A stretch of DNA of 15,848 nt from JACDAL01 sp035646635 (GCA_035646635.1 DASRPA010000251.1:1-15848), one strand, 5' to 3'; shown: positions 6,545 to 13,253, counted from the stretch's first letter. The notes: generated from the letters alone by a model not told the origin. Made by a program: numbers and translations.

Positions 6545-7842
6545 AGCGGGAGCATCGGGACGCGATCGTCCACGCCGCGCGTTCCACTACGGAACCGGTA
6601 CTCGAGCGTCCGTTGCGCGCCTTCGCTCACCTCAAGAACGGGCGCGTCGTCCGCAGGTTCCTACCGAACGCCGCCGCCGCGCTGGCCGGCCTGCTGGTAG
6701 GGGCGCTGGTCATGCTGGCGGGTGAGGGCCTCACGCTGCCGGCCTTCGACCCCCCCTCCGGCCCTCTTGATCCCTCCTCCTCCCTCGAGCGCCCGCGCGC
6801 CTCCGCCACGGCGCCGGCGGCCCTGCTGGCGTGGGCGGTGGGAGGACTCCCCAAAGGCAGCGAAGCGGCCGTCGAGAAGGTGCCCGGGGTGCTGAACGCA
6901 ACCACGGTGGAGGCCGGGCTCGACTGGATGCGGGAATCGCGCACGGTGGAAGGTCGCCTTCTGCAGCGGCCCCGAGGGGGCCGCATGGTGCCGATCGAGG
7001 CCGCCCTCATCGAGCCTCGCGAGTACGCGCAGCTCGTGCCGGTCTCGGAGCGACAGCTGGTGCTGGGGCTCCGGCGCGACGAGCTGCTGATGGCCGCCAC
7101 CGAGGCGCGACTCAGGGGGGCCGGGAGCGGGATGCGAATGAGGCTGCGCGACGGATGGATGGGGGCCGCGGGCGTGGTCTCGGACGCCACCGCCAACGGC
7201 TACGAGGTACTCATGCGCCGCCCCGCTCCTGCCTCGTGGCGCGACTCCGACAGGTTCCTCCTGGCGCTGGTGTCGAGCTGTTCGCGCGACGCGATCATGG
7301 GCCGCCTGAAGCCACTGCTCGAGCCCGGCGTGGCCGTACGCCTCCGCTGCGGGCGCGAGCAGCCGTTCCTCAGATACGGGGACTCCGTGCTCCCGCAGCT
7401 CCTAATAAAGGAAGCCTTCGGTGAGTTCTCGGCCTGGCCCCTTCCGGACGGGACGATAGATATCGACCCGGCCTGGAGAGACCGCCACATCGTGACGGCG
7501 AGGGTCCCGCTGCTCCCGGATGTCACCTGTCATCGCGCCCTTCTGCCTCAGCTTCGAGGGGCGCTCGGCGAGCTCGAGGCGAGGGGCCTTTCTCACGTCG
7601 TCGATCCCGCCCAGTACGCGGGCTGTTTCGCCCCTCGGTTCATCGCCCGCGATCCCGACGGACGCCTGTCGCACCACTCTTGGGGGATCGCGCTCGATGT
7701 GAACGCCTTGGAGAACACCTTCGGCTCCAAGGCCGATCAGGACCAACGACTGGTGGCGGTGATGGAGGGCTGGGGCTTTACCTGGGGCGGTGGCTGGCTC
7801 GTCCCCGATCCCATGCATTTCGAGTGGCTGAGGTGGCCCTGA
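6541..7842 (+). CDS. Membrane-anchored M15-family D,D-carboxypeptidase-like protein
   Basis: This is a likely peptidoglycan peptidase on the outer face of the membrane. The GTG start overlaps the previous stop as GTGA, with GGAG (6531-6534) 6 nt upstream, giving 433 residues; upstream ATGs lie inside the anti-sigma gene. A basic cytoplasmic N-terminus (1-40) leads into one membrane helix (about 43-63, AAAALAGLLVGALVMLAGEG), then an unassigned region of about 260 residues. The C-terminal M15 (VanY-like) domain has the Zn motif SHHSWGIALDVN (377-388, H379 and D386) and PDPMHFEW (H426). The catalytic pattern looks intact. Overlap with the sigma/anti-sigma pair implies it is a dedicated output, or a sensor, of the envelope-stress circuit. 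The middle region may help partner recognition; this is inference. Confidence 0.88.
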   Translation: MKREHRDAIVHAARSTTEPVLERPLRAFAHLKNGRVVRRFLPNAAAALAGLLVGALVMLAGEGLTLPAFDPPSGPLDPSSSLERPRASATAPAALLAWAVGGLPKGSEAAVEKVPGVLNATTVEAGLDWMRESRTVEGRLLQRPRGGRMVPIEAALIEPREYAQLVPVSERQLVLGLRRDELLMAATEARLRGAGSGMRMRLRDGWMGAAGVVSDATANGYEVLMRRPAPASWRDSDRFLLALVSSCSRDAIMGRLKPLLEPGVAVRLRCGREQPFLRYGDSVLPQLLIKEAFGEFSAWPLPDGTIDIDPAWRDRHIVTARVPLLPDVTCHRALLPQLRGALGELEARGLSHVVDPAQYAGCFAPRFIARDPDGRLSHHSWGIALDVNALENTFGSKADQDQRLVAVMEGWGFTWGGGWLVPDPMHFEWLRWP

Positions 7843-7844
7843 TC

Positions 7845-7874
7845 TAACCGGAATTTCCCAGGGCCGGTTATACT
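7845..7874 (+). promoter_or_regulatory. Inverted repeat and possible -10 box upstream of the GYD gene
   Basis: TAACCGG (7845-7851) and CCGGTTA (7864-7870) form a 7-bp dyad immediately after the M15 stop codon. TATACT (7869-7874) overlaps the right arm and matches five of six bases of the -10 consensus. No good -35 box is seen at the usual distance, so this may be an operator-controlled promoter, or a weak transcription end for the sigma operon. Confidence 0.4.
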
Positions 7875-7921
7875 TCGACACCTAACGAGCGACTTGCGCG
7901 GGTCAGCGAACGAAAGGGAGG

Positions 7922-8251
7922 ATGATGCCGCTCTATCTATCGAGGTTCAGCTACACGCCTGAGACTTGGGCCAGGCTGATCGGCAACCCAGAGGACCGCC
8001 GAAAGGCCGCTCAGTCGTACATCGAGTCGGTCGGTGGGAAGCTCCACGGGTTCTGGTACGCCTTCGGCACACACGACGGCTACACCCTATGGGAGGCCCC
8101 CGACAACGAGTCCATGGCCGCGGTTGCGCTGGCGATTAGTGGCGGCGGTGCGCTTAGCTCGCTCGAAACGACAGTCCTCCTGACCGTCGAGGAAACGATG
8201 GATGCCCTGCGCAAGGCCGAGCAAGTCCAGTACCAAGCGCCCGGCGCGTAG
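7922..8251 (+). CDS. GYD-domain protein
   Basis: The product is a 109-residue cytoplasmic protein of the GYD family (PF08734), small ferredoxin-like-fold proteins common in Actinobacteria and without an assigned reaction. Visible family features are the N-terminal strand MPLYLSRFSYTPETW, GGKLHGFWYAFGTHDGYTLWEAPDNESMAAVALAISGGG (about residues 38-76, including the name-giving D-G-Y turn) and a strand ETTVLLTVEE. The ribosome site AGGGAGG (7915-7921) directly abuts ATG 7922, so the second ATG at 7925 may be the true start. It stands alone between the sigma operon and a decayed region. Confidence 0.85.
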   Translation: MMPLYLSRFSYTPETWARLIGNPEDRRKAAQSYIESVGGKLHGFWYAFGTHDGYTLWEAPDNESMAAVALAISGGGALSSLETTVLLTVEETMDALRKAEQVQYQAPGA

Positions 8252-8272
8252 CGGCTCGCGCGCCCTGGTCCC

Positions 8273-8381
8273 GGTGTCACACCATCTCGGGTTGCGCCAG
8301 ACCTTCTGTGCGGAACTGAGCCCGCAAATCCACTCAGGTTGAGGTCCCACTGACACCCTCTTTGACATGGGTTATGAACCC
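8273..8381. repeat. Short inverted repeats bordering the decayed insertion sequence
   Basis: GGTGTCA (8273-8279, itself within GGTGTCACACC) is inverted as TGACACC at 8351-8357. A second dyad, GGGTT-ATG-AACCC (8369-8381), lies just before the orfA remnant. A perfect TTGACA is at 8362-8367. They may be remains of an insertion-sequence end with its promoter. No matching right end was found. Confidence 0.3.
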
Positions 8382-8393
8382 GGAGAGGAGTAA

Positions 8394-8751
8394 ATGTTGG
8401 CGACCGCGAACACCGCCAGAAGAGGCTCGCCCCGGAGCAGAAGGGCAGGTCTTCTTGGAGGCGTCACGCGAGAACACGACCGACGCGGAGGTCTGCCGAC
8501 GGTGGGGCATCGCGCCGCATCAGCTGCGCGTCATCCACGAGCACGCAAGGGACGGAGAGTTCGACGCGTTCAAGAAGGGACCGGGTCGACCGAAGCGCGA
8601 CCCCGACGTCGTCGCGCTCGAGAAGAAACTGCAACGCACGAACAAGGCACTCAGAGAGCTCGCCAACGAGGGACCGCTTCGTTGGGAAGTTCCAAGCAAG
8701 TTTGCCTCAAAGAGTCAGAAACGCCTCAGCCTCGCTAGGGCTGCCGCCTAA
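8394..8751 (+). pseudogene. IS3-type transposase orfA remnant, frameshifted near its 5' end
   Basis: A good ribosome site (GGAGAGGAG) precedes ATG 8394, but that frame quickly turns into Arg-rich nonsense. The family-like sequence is split over two other frames. RQKRLAPEQK is read in one (from about 8411). QVFLEASRENTTDAEVCRRW and the following GIAPHQLRVIHEHA lie in another, continuing through GPGRPKRDPDVVALEKKLQ to TAA 8749-8751. These correspond to the helix-turn-helix and leucine-zipper parts of IS3-group OrfA. A one-base loss at CAGAAGGGCAGG (8438-8449) would explain the shift between EQK and QVF. No orfB with a DDE domain follows, so the element is dead. Confidence 0.65.
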
Positions 8752-8826
8752 GTGCTAGCCGAGGCATGCCCGTCGATCGTGAGTCGATCTTTTCCACCTC
8801 AGCAGCGCTCAGTCAGCGCTCCTTTC

Positions 8827-9308
8827 GTGGAAAAAGTCGCTGACCCTCGCGCTTCTGTTGTCGTTGATCCCGGCTGCCGCCGTCGCGCACGACCACAGGC
8901 ACCCCAAGACCGTCTTGCGCAGCCCGGGCGACCGCCAGGTCGGGGAGCCGTGGGAATACGTCTGGTATACCGGCTCGGATAACGGATCATGCTTGGGACT
9001 AAGAGTCAGAAGTCTCCCCAATTACCGGCGCAAGGCAATGACGTGGCGCCTCCACAGAAAAATCCACCTCTGCCTGTTCAATCGCCACAAGCCCACCCGG
9101 CTCGTGATTCGCATGTACCGGCGACTGGACGACAGCGGCTCGGTCGCCGGCCGACCGAGACGGGCGGACAACCGGCTGCGCCGCGTGCGCCGCGACGGCC
9201 GGCGGTTCTGGATCGCCGGCTTCTACGGCCGGCGCAAGGCTAGCCACCTCTACCTGGCCGTCCATGTGGAATATGAGGACGTCGAGGACTGCGGGGGGGA
9301 CGCAGTAG
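8827..9308 (+). pseudogene. Broken gene for a small secreted basic protein of unknown family
   Basis: The main frame (8783 onward) reads a typical signal peptide, KKSLTLALLLSLIPAAAVA, ending in an AVA cleavage site. It has no ATG, GTG or TTG before it. GTG 8827 is one frame off, and removing one base from the A5 run at 8831-8835 would join it as MEKSLTLALLL. At the other end the frame misses TAG 9306-9308 by one base at the G7 run 9293-9299 and runs on into unrelated antisense remnants. With both corrected the product is about 159 residues. The mature part is Arg-rich with three Cys (GSCLG, HLCLF, EDCGG) and Tyr/Trp-rich strands (EPWEYVWYTG). I recognise no family. Either homopolymer errors or real decay would give this picture. 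Confidence 0.5.
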
Positions 9309-9330
9309 ATGGAGCTCGCCTTTCATCTGC

Positions 9331-9438
9331 TCAGGAGAGCCAAGACTTGGTGAGCACCTCTCCCCAGTCGTACTCCACGCCCTCGGAAGCATGCTCGGAG
9401 GAGCACTCCATGGTGAACTCGAGCTCGAGAGGCTCCAT
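9331..9438 (-). pseudogene. SRPBCC/AHSA1-type gene remnant with an internal deletion
   Basis: The 35-residue frame starts with MEPLELEFTMECSSEHA, the usual N-terminus of AHSA1-like SRPBCC proteins paired with ArsR regulators. It then jumps to EGVEYDWGEVL, which resembles the middle strand of the same fold, and stops. Full-length members have about 140-160 residues, so the centre and C-terminus are gone. Its ATG overlaps the ArsR stop as TGATG, the coupling seen in intact ArsR-SRPBCC operons. The family call is from memory of the motif. Confidence 0.55.
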
Positions 9439-9668
9439 CACTCCTTGCCCGGCCGGGAGTCGGGCGGCGAACGTCTTGAAGCGTGTCGCGGCGTCTCCCA
9501 TACCCGCTCCAGATAGTCGCGGACCGCGGCGATCCACTCGTCGTGAAGAGCGTAGAGGCGCCGCGTTCCCTCGGAGCGGTCGGTCACGAGCCCGGCTTCC
9601 TTCAACAGCCGAAGGTGCGAAAGCGGCCGAATCCGGGAGCTGACCCCCCCAAATCGGTTTTGAGCGCC
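9438..9668 (-). pseudogene. ArsR-family regulator fragment (N-terminus missing)
   Basis: The minus-strand frame contains SHLRLLKEAGLVTDRSEGTR, then RLYALHDEWIAAVRDYLERVWE. This is the recognition helix, wing and C-terminal helix of an ArsR/SmtB winged-helix repressor. A stop codon lies immediately upstream (9669-9671), so the first half of the domain is absent and there is no start codon. A G7 run at 9644-9650 (minus strand) marks the break. Its stop overlaps the start of the SRPBCC remnant, so the two are the ends of one dead operon. Confidence 0.7.
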
Positions 9669-9697
9669 TCAGAGTGCAGAAACCTGCACTCGGGCGC
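9664..9697. terminator. Stem-loop at the end of the SLOG gene (candidate terminator)
   Basis: GAGTGCAG (9672-9679) pairs perfectly with CTGCACTC (9684-9691) around an AAAC loop. It is extended by GCGCC (9664-9668) with GGCGC (9693-9697). The hairpin begins 12 bp after the stop codon of the minus-strand SLOG gene. It lacks a T-run, so it may instead be an intergenic palindromic repeat. Confidence 0.5.
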
Positions 9698-9708
9698 CCA
9701 CAAAAACG

Positions 9709-10182
9709 CTAGACCCGGCCCCGAAGGGCCAGCTCGACCGCACTCTCCGGGTCCGAGGCCTGCTCGAAAGCCGCCACTGCGCGGCCCCCCTTGTGCAGCT
9801 CCCACGTGCCAAGCCCAACCACCGGCACATCGGTCTTGAGCGCCAAGGCCACCTCCGAGAGGGTGCCGAACTCGCCCGCGATCGCAATCAAGACGTCTGA
9901 GGCGCGGACCAACAGGGCGTTTCGCATCTCCCCCATACCGGTCGGCAAGGCCACGTCGACCCACCGGTTGGCGGCGGAGCGTTCCAAGCCGGGCAGGATG
10001 CCGAGGGTGGTGCCACCGACCGACTTGGCACCACGGCAGGCGGCCTCCATGACCCCACCCAGACCCCCGGTGACGACGACCGCGCCTCGCTCGGCAAGCA
10101 GGGATCCGACTCGCTCGGCGGCGGCAAGCTCGGACGGCTGCGCCTGTCCGGGGCCCGACACGGCGACATAGATTGAAGTCAC
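9709..10182 (-). CDS. SLOG-superfamily protein (TIGR00725 / LOG-like nucleotide-binding family)
   Basis: This is a 157-residue Rossmann-like protein related to LOG cytokinin-activating phosphoribohydrolases and DprA-type nucleotide sensors; no substrate can be assigned. It has the N-terminal strand SIYVAVSGPG, the phosphate loop VVVTGGLGGVMEAACRGAKS (residues 35-54), GMGEMRNALLVRASDVLIAI (82-101) and GEFGTLSEVALAL (103-115). The last corresponds to the PGGxGTxxE signature of LOG enzymes, with AGEFGTLSE instead of the canonical PGG. GTG 10182 is chosen because it leads directly into the first strand; GTG 10209 is possible. Neither has a strong ribosome site. A family B repeat lies directly upstream. 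Confidence 0.82.
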   Translation of the reverse strand: MTSIYVAVSGPGQAQPSELAAAERVGSLLAERGAVVVTGGLGGVMEAACRGAKSVGGTTLGILPGLERSAANRWVDVALPTGMGEMRNALLVRASDVLIAIAGEFGTLSEVALALKTDVPVVGLGTWELHKGGRAVAAFEQASDPESAVELALRGRV

Positions 10183-10200
10183 GCCCCCGGTAATAGCACT

Positions 10201-10243
10201 CCGGTGCACTTAGTGCTCCGCACCGGAAATACGGTGTGCACCG
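10201..10243. promoter_or_regulatory. Paired GGTGCAC-type dyads upstream of the SLOG gene
   Basis: CCGGTGC (10201-10207) is inverted as GCACCGG (10220-10226). CGGTG-TG-CACCG follows at 10232-10243. They sit just before the SLOG start codon and overlap the end of repeat family B. GGTGCAC also ends the other family B copies (13232-13238 and 15298-15304), so this may be part of the repeat and not a gene-specific operator. Confidence 0.35.
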
Positions 10244-10505
10244 AGAGCGTCACTGCGCCCCGATTGAATCCCAATTCCGACCTCGGCGGAGCCGTTTCGC
10301 CCGGCGCGAGGAGCGCTGCGTACCTGGAAGGTACGTGAGCGACGAGACATGGTAGAGCCATCAGACATGGTAGAGCCATCAGACATGGTAGAGCCATCAG
10401 ACATGGTAGAGCCATCAGACATGGTAGAGCCATCAGACATGGTAGAGCCATCAGACATGGTAGAGCCATCAGTAACGCCGCGAGCGGGGATGCAGAGGCG
10501 CTCGA
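10212..10505 (-). repeat. Family B interspersed repeat, copy 1 (interrupted by an 18-bp array)
   Basis: In minus orientation it matches the copies at 13076-13238 and 15078-15304. Shared pieces are TCTCGTCGCTCACGTACC, a GTACC/GGTAC hairpin, GCGCTCCTCGCGCC, the 34-bp module (10262-10295, GATTGAATCCC to GGAGCCGT on the plus strand) and the terminal GGAGCACT (10212-10219). The part near the SLOG gene is diverged. Beyond the array, traces of the remaining element continue (CGCCGC, then GGATGCAGAGGCGCTC at about 10478-10503). Confidence 0.8.
10347..10472. repeat. Seven perfect 18-bp tandem repeats
   Basis: The unit ACATGGTAGAGCCATCAG begins at 10347, 10365, 10383, 10401, 10419, 10437 and 10455, with no mismatch. 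Each unit has a small dyad, ATGG-TAGAG-CCAT. Because 18 is a multiple of three, several frames stay open on both strands (MVEPSD on the plus strand), but no ribosome site or family supports a protein. There are no spacers, so it is not a CRISPR array. It lies inside family B copy 1, immediately after GAGCGACGAG. Confidence 0.97.
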
Positions 10506-10533
10506 ATGCCACCGTATTTATGGGGAGGTGGGC

Positions 10534-11712
10534 TTAGCCGGCGTAGCGGACCAGACGCTTCTCGACGTGATCCTGGCCCAGGCTGCTCACAACTTCCACA
10601 AGCAGCTCCGCGCAGGCGGGGTCGAACTGGCTCCCGGCATTTCTGGACAGCTCCTCGAACGCGTGCTCCAGCGGGAGGGCCCTGCGGTAGGGGCGGTCCG
10701 AGGTCATGGCGTCGAAGGAGTCACAGGCGGCCACGATGCGAGCACCGATGGGAATGTCGTCGCCGGCGAGCCGGTCCGGATAGCCGCGCCCGTCCCACCT
10801 CTCGTGGTGATGCCGGACGATCGGCCGCGCCAGCATCAAGAAGTCTACCGAACGCAGCATCTGCTCCCCTATCACCGGATGCTTCTTCATCAGCTTCCAC
10901 TCGTGGTCGTCGAGGGGGCCCGCTTTGAGGAGAATCGAGTCCGGAACTCCGATCTTGCCTACGTCGTGAAGGATCGAACCGAGCTTTACCGCCCGCCGCT
11001 CCTCGCCCGAAAGCTTCATGGCGACCGCCAACGCCGTGGAGAGATCCCGGATGCGCCCGGCGTGTGCTTCGGTGTAGGGGTCCCTCGCCTCCAGAGCAGA
11101 AACCAAAGCTTCTATAGTCATCGTGTAATGGCCTTCGAGCTGCGCCGCCAGCTCGAGGCGAGTCAGCGCGCTGGAGGCGAACGCGCACAGCACGTCCACC
11201 CGGGCTGAGTCATCGTGGTGGAAGGCCCGGTCCTCGGTGCGGTAGGCCTCGACTGCGGCGAACGGCGCCCCCGAGTGAACCAGCCGGCAGATCAGCGATC
11301 GGGAGAAGCCGTACTGGGCGAGAAAGCGGGTCTCGCTGAGATCGGCCTCTGGATCCGATACCGATATCTCCATTGCCTTGCCGGTGACGAGCACGTCGTG
11401 AGTTGCGGGGTATTCGTCGAGGCTGTACTCCTCAATGACGAAGTTGAGGGTCGCCGGCGGCCTCACGCTGGCCCCCCCGTCGCACACGATGTTACGTTGC
11501 GGGTCGTAGCGCGATACCAGGACGGCGTCGGCGCCCACCTCTCGCCTTACGGCGAGGGCGAGCCCGGCCAGAAGGTCTGAGGCATCGACGGCTTCCTGCA
11601 GCGGCCCGAGATCCGAGACCAGCTCGGCCATGCTCCGGGTAGCCCGCTCCAGGCCGGTCGGGCGCAAGGCCGGCTCGATTCCATATAGCAATGACAGGTT
11701 GGACGAGGACAT
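10534..11712 (-). CDS. GAF-like / HD-GYP protein, probable cyclic-di-GMP phosphodiesterase
   Basis: It is expected to hydrolyse c-di-GMP in the cytoplasm under control of a GAF-like sensor. With ATG 11712 (AGGGG just upstream) it has 392 residues; a GTG at 11763 would add 17 polar residues. Residues about 40-185 look like a GAF domain (LLAGLALAVRREVGADAVLV to VDVLCAFASSALTRLELAAQ). The HD-GYP domain (about 195-390) shows H217, the H249-D250 pair in SILHDVGKIGVPD, H278 in KKHPVIGEQML, HHHERWDGRGYPDRL (301-315) and CDSFDAMTSDRPYRRA. All canonical metal and GYP residues are present, so activity is likely. No membrane helix is visible. It occupies the place after hemW where many Actinobacteria have hrcA. 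Confidence 0.92.
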   Translation of the reverse strand: MSSSNLSLLYGIEPALRPTGLERATRSMAELVSDLGPLQEAVDASDLLAGLALAVRREVGADAVLVSRYDPQRNIVCDGGASVRPPATLNFVIEEYSLDEYPATHDVLVTGKAMEISVSDPEADLSETRFLAQYGFSRSLICRLVHSGAPFAAVEAYRTEDRAFHHDDSARVDVLCAFASSALTRLELAAQLEGHYTMTIEALVSALEARDPYTEAHAGRIRDLSTALAVAMKLSGEERRAVKLGSILHDVGKIGVPDSILLKAGPLDDHEWKLMKKHPVIGEQMLRSVDFLMLARPIVRHHHERWDGRGYPDRLAGDDIPIGARIVAACDSFDAMTSDRPYRRALPLEHAFEELSRNAGSQFDPACAELLVEVVSSLGQDHVEKRLVRYAG

Positions 11713-11920
11713 GTTCCCCTGGTTTGGGTTGGGATTGCTACTTTTTGTGTTTCTTGTCGGCACATTCGGACCCGCCCTTGAACCAAGACAAGCACTGCAC
11801 AGCCGCCCCTTATCTGGCTTTGTGCCAGGAATCGTGCGGAATCCGCCCCTAGTCTGGCAAAGAGCTAGCTCAGGTGCGGGGCGCGAGGGCCAACGGCCCC
11901 CGCTTCCTCCAGAGCCGAGG
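11713..11920. other. Spacer between hemW and the HD-GYP gene
   Basis: No gene is seen. It holds a pair of related segments 40 bp apart (CCGCCCCTTATCTGGCTTTG at 11803-11822, CCGCCCCTAGTCTGGCAAAG at 11843-11862), a hairpin CTGGC-TTTGT-GCCAG (11814-11828) and the palindrome GCGGAATCCGC (11836-11846). These could be control elements for the HD-GYP gene or a weak terminator after hemW. No clear promoter was found. Confidence 0.45.
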
Positions 11921-13105
11921 CTAGAGCAGGCGGCAGCTCACCTCGTTGGCGACGAGCGTGCCGCGCTCGGTGAGGCTCATCCACCCGTCCTCGCGCGCGA
12001 GCAGCCCGAGGCCCTCGAGCGTGTCGATCTCGGCGCCACGCTCGGCCAGGGCACCGTCGAAGCGCGCCTCGAAGGCCGCGAGCTCGACGCCCGAGACCAG
12101 GCGCAGGCCCAGGACCAGTGCCTCTCCGGCGCGCTCGACCGGCGTCAGGGTCTCCGAGCCGGAGCGGGGCTCCACCCCCGACTCGATTGCGGCGATGAAA
12201 TCTCGTGGGAGCCTCAGGTTCCACCACCTCGTGCCGGCGAGGTGCCCGTGGGCGCCGGCACCGAAGGCTGCGTAGTCGCCGGCTGACCAGTAGAGGACGT
12301 TGTGGCGCGAAGCGCGGCCGGGACGGCTCCAGTTCGAGACCTCGTAGCGCTCGAAGCCGGCCGCGGCCAACGATAAGCACGCCGCCCGGTGGCGGTCGGC
12401 CTGGACATCGGGATCGACGTCCGCCACGCGCCCCGTCGTAACCAGCGTGGCCAGGGGCGTCCCCTCTTCGATGGTGAGAGCGTAAGCGGAGACGTGCTCG
12501 ACTCCGGCGTCGATCACGCCTTCGAGCGAGCGGCGCCAGTCGTCGTCTGACTCCCACACCGAGCCGTAGATGAGGTCGGCGTTGACGTCGGTGGCCCCCG
12601 CCCGGCGGGCCTCTGCCACCGCAGCCAGCGCCCGCTCCCCCGAGTGCGTTCGTCCCAGCCCCGTCAGCACCTTGGGCACGAGCGACTGCACGCCCAGGGA
12701 GAAGCGGTTGAACCCCGCCTCGAGCAGACCTTCGAAGCTCGCCTCGGACACCGTCTCGGGGTTGGCCTCGATCGTCACCTCCGCATCCGTTTCGAGCCCG
12801 AAACGGCGCCGCACCGCGCCCAGGATCGCGGCGAGCTGGGCCGTGGTCAGAAGCGTCGGTGTCCCTCCGCCGAAAAAGACCGACGTCGCCGTCCGGCCCT
12901 CGAGGGGGCTCTGCTCGATCGATGCGACGAGTGCCTCGACGTAGGAGGAGTGAAGCTCGCCGCGGCTCTCGTAGGTGTTGAAGTCGCAATAGTGGCAACG
13001 GTGCAGGCAGAAGGGAATGTGAACGTAGACGCCGAAGCCGGGCGACGCCTGCCAGAACTCCGAGCGCAGTCCGGGAGTGCTCCTGCGCGGAAGTCGCGTC
13101 AGCAT
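11921..13105 (-). CDS. hemW: HemW, radical SAM heme chaperone (formerly annotated coproporphyrinogen oxidase-like)
   Basis: HemW binds heme and a 4Fe-4S cluster and is thought to deliver heme to respiratory proteins. The 394-residue product has the radical SAM motif C33-LHR-C37-HY-C40, GGGTPTLL (80-87) for SAM binding, and the HemW signature H268-N-V-L-Y-W273 (HNxxYW), which separates it from true HemN. The C-terminal wing domain runs to VANEVSCRLL. No ATG, GTG or TTG exists between the conserved VYVHIPFC and ATG 13105, and that ATG lies inside a family B repeat. The alternatives are an in-repeat upstream GTG/ATG up to 13189, or a CTG at 13069 with AGGAG 10 nt upstream. It is downstream of lepA, the usual actinobacterial order. 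Confidence 0.93.
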   Translation of the reverse strand: MLTRLPRRSTPGLRSEFWQASPGFGVYVHIPFCLHRCHYCDFNTYESRGELHSSYVEALVASIEQSPLEGRTATSVFFGGGTPTLLTTAQLAAILGAVRRRFGLETDAEVTIEANPETVSEASFEGLLEAGFNRFSLGVQSLVPKVLTGLGRTHSGERALAAVAEARRAGATDVNADLIYGSVWESDDDWRRSLEGVIDAGVEHVSAYALTIEEGTPLATLVTTGRVADVDPDVQADRHRAACLSLAAAGFERYEVSNWSRPGRASRHNVLYWSAGDYAAFGAGAHGHLAGTRWWNLRLPRDFIAAIESGVEPRSGSETLTPVERAGEALVLGLRLVSGVELAAFEARFDGALAERGAEIDTLEGLGLLAREDGWMSLTERGTLVANEVSCRLL

Positions 13106-13238
13106 CCAGGGCGGCACTGCGCGGCGAGGGCAAGGCGCGAGGAGTCGAGCGTACCCGGAGGGTACGTGAGCGACGAGAAACGCCGCCATCGTCGATGCAG
13201 GGGCGTTCTGGTGCGACGAGACTTACGCAAAGGTGCAC
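13076..13238 (-). repeat. Family B interspersed repeat, copy 2 (163 bp, lepA-hemW spacer)
   Basis: In minus orientation it runs from GTGCACCTTTGCG to AGGAGCACT. It shares with copy 3 the blocks CGCACCAGAACG, CTGCATCG, TCTCGTCGCTCACGT, CCCTCCGGGTACGCTCG, CTCCTCGCGCCTTGCCC, GCCCTGGATGCTGACG and CGCGCAGGAGCACT. It lacks both 30-34 bp modules found in copy 3, which accounts for most of the length difference. It fills the spacer between the lepA stop (15 bp away) and hemW almost completely, and its end enters the hemW frame. Confidence 0.9.
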
Positions 13239-13253
13239 AACGAGCAGCCAGGG

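Noticed and set aside
6585..6625. Possible fourth family A copy in the M15 gene (ACGGAACCGGTACTCGAGCG)
   Set aside because: Only short partial similarity, no inverted arms, and it lies in a conserved coding context.
8858..9643. Single 261-codon plus-strand gene
   Set aside because: Only the first part (to about 9300) reads like a protein; the rest is antisense to the SRPBCC and ArsR remnants, and the TTG start would cut the signal peptide.
10347..10472. CRISPR array
   Set aside because: The 18-bp units are directly adjacent without spacers, shorter than CRISPR repeats, and no cas gene is present.
10349..10537. Plus-strand open frame encoding repeated MVEPSD units, and minus-strand frames with MALPCL or DGSTMS repeats
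   Set aside because: The frames are open only because the 18-bp unit is a multiple of three and has no stop. No ribosome site, no family resemblance, and the non-repeat parts are translated repeat DNA.
11865..13238. 457-codon minus-strand frame overlapping hemW
   Set aside because: Arg/Gly-rich out-of-frame reading of hemW; the hemW frame carries all conserved motifs.
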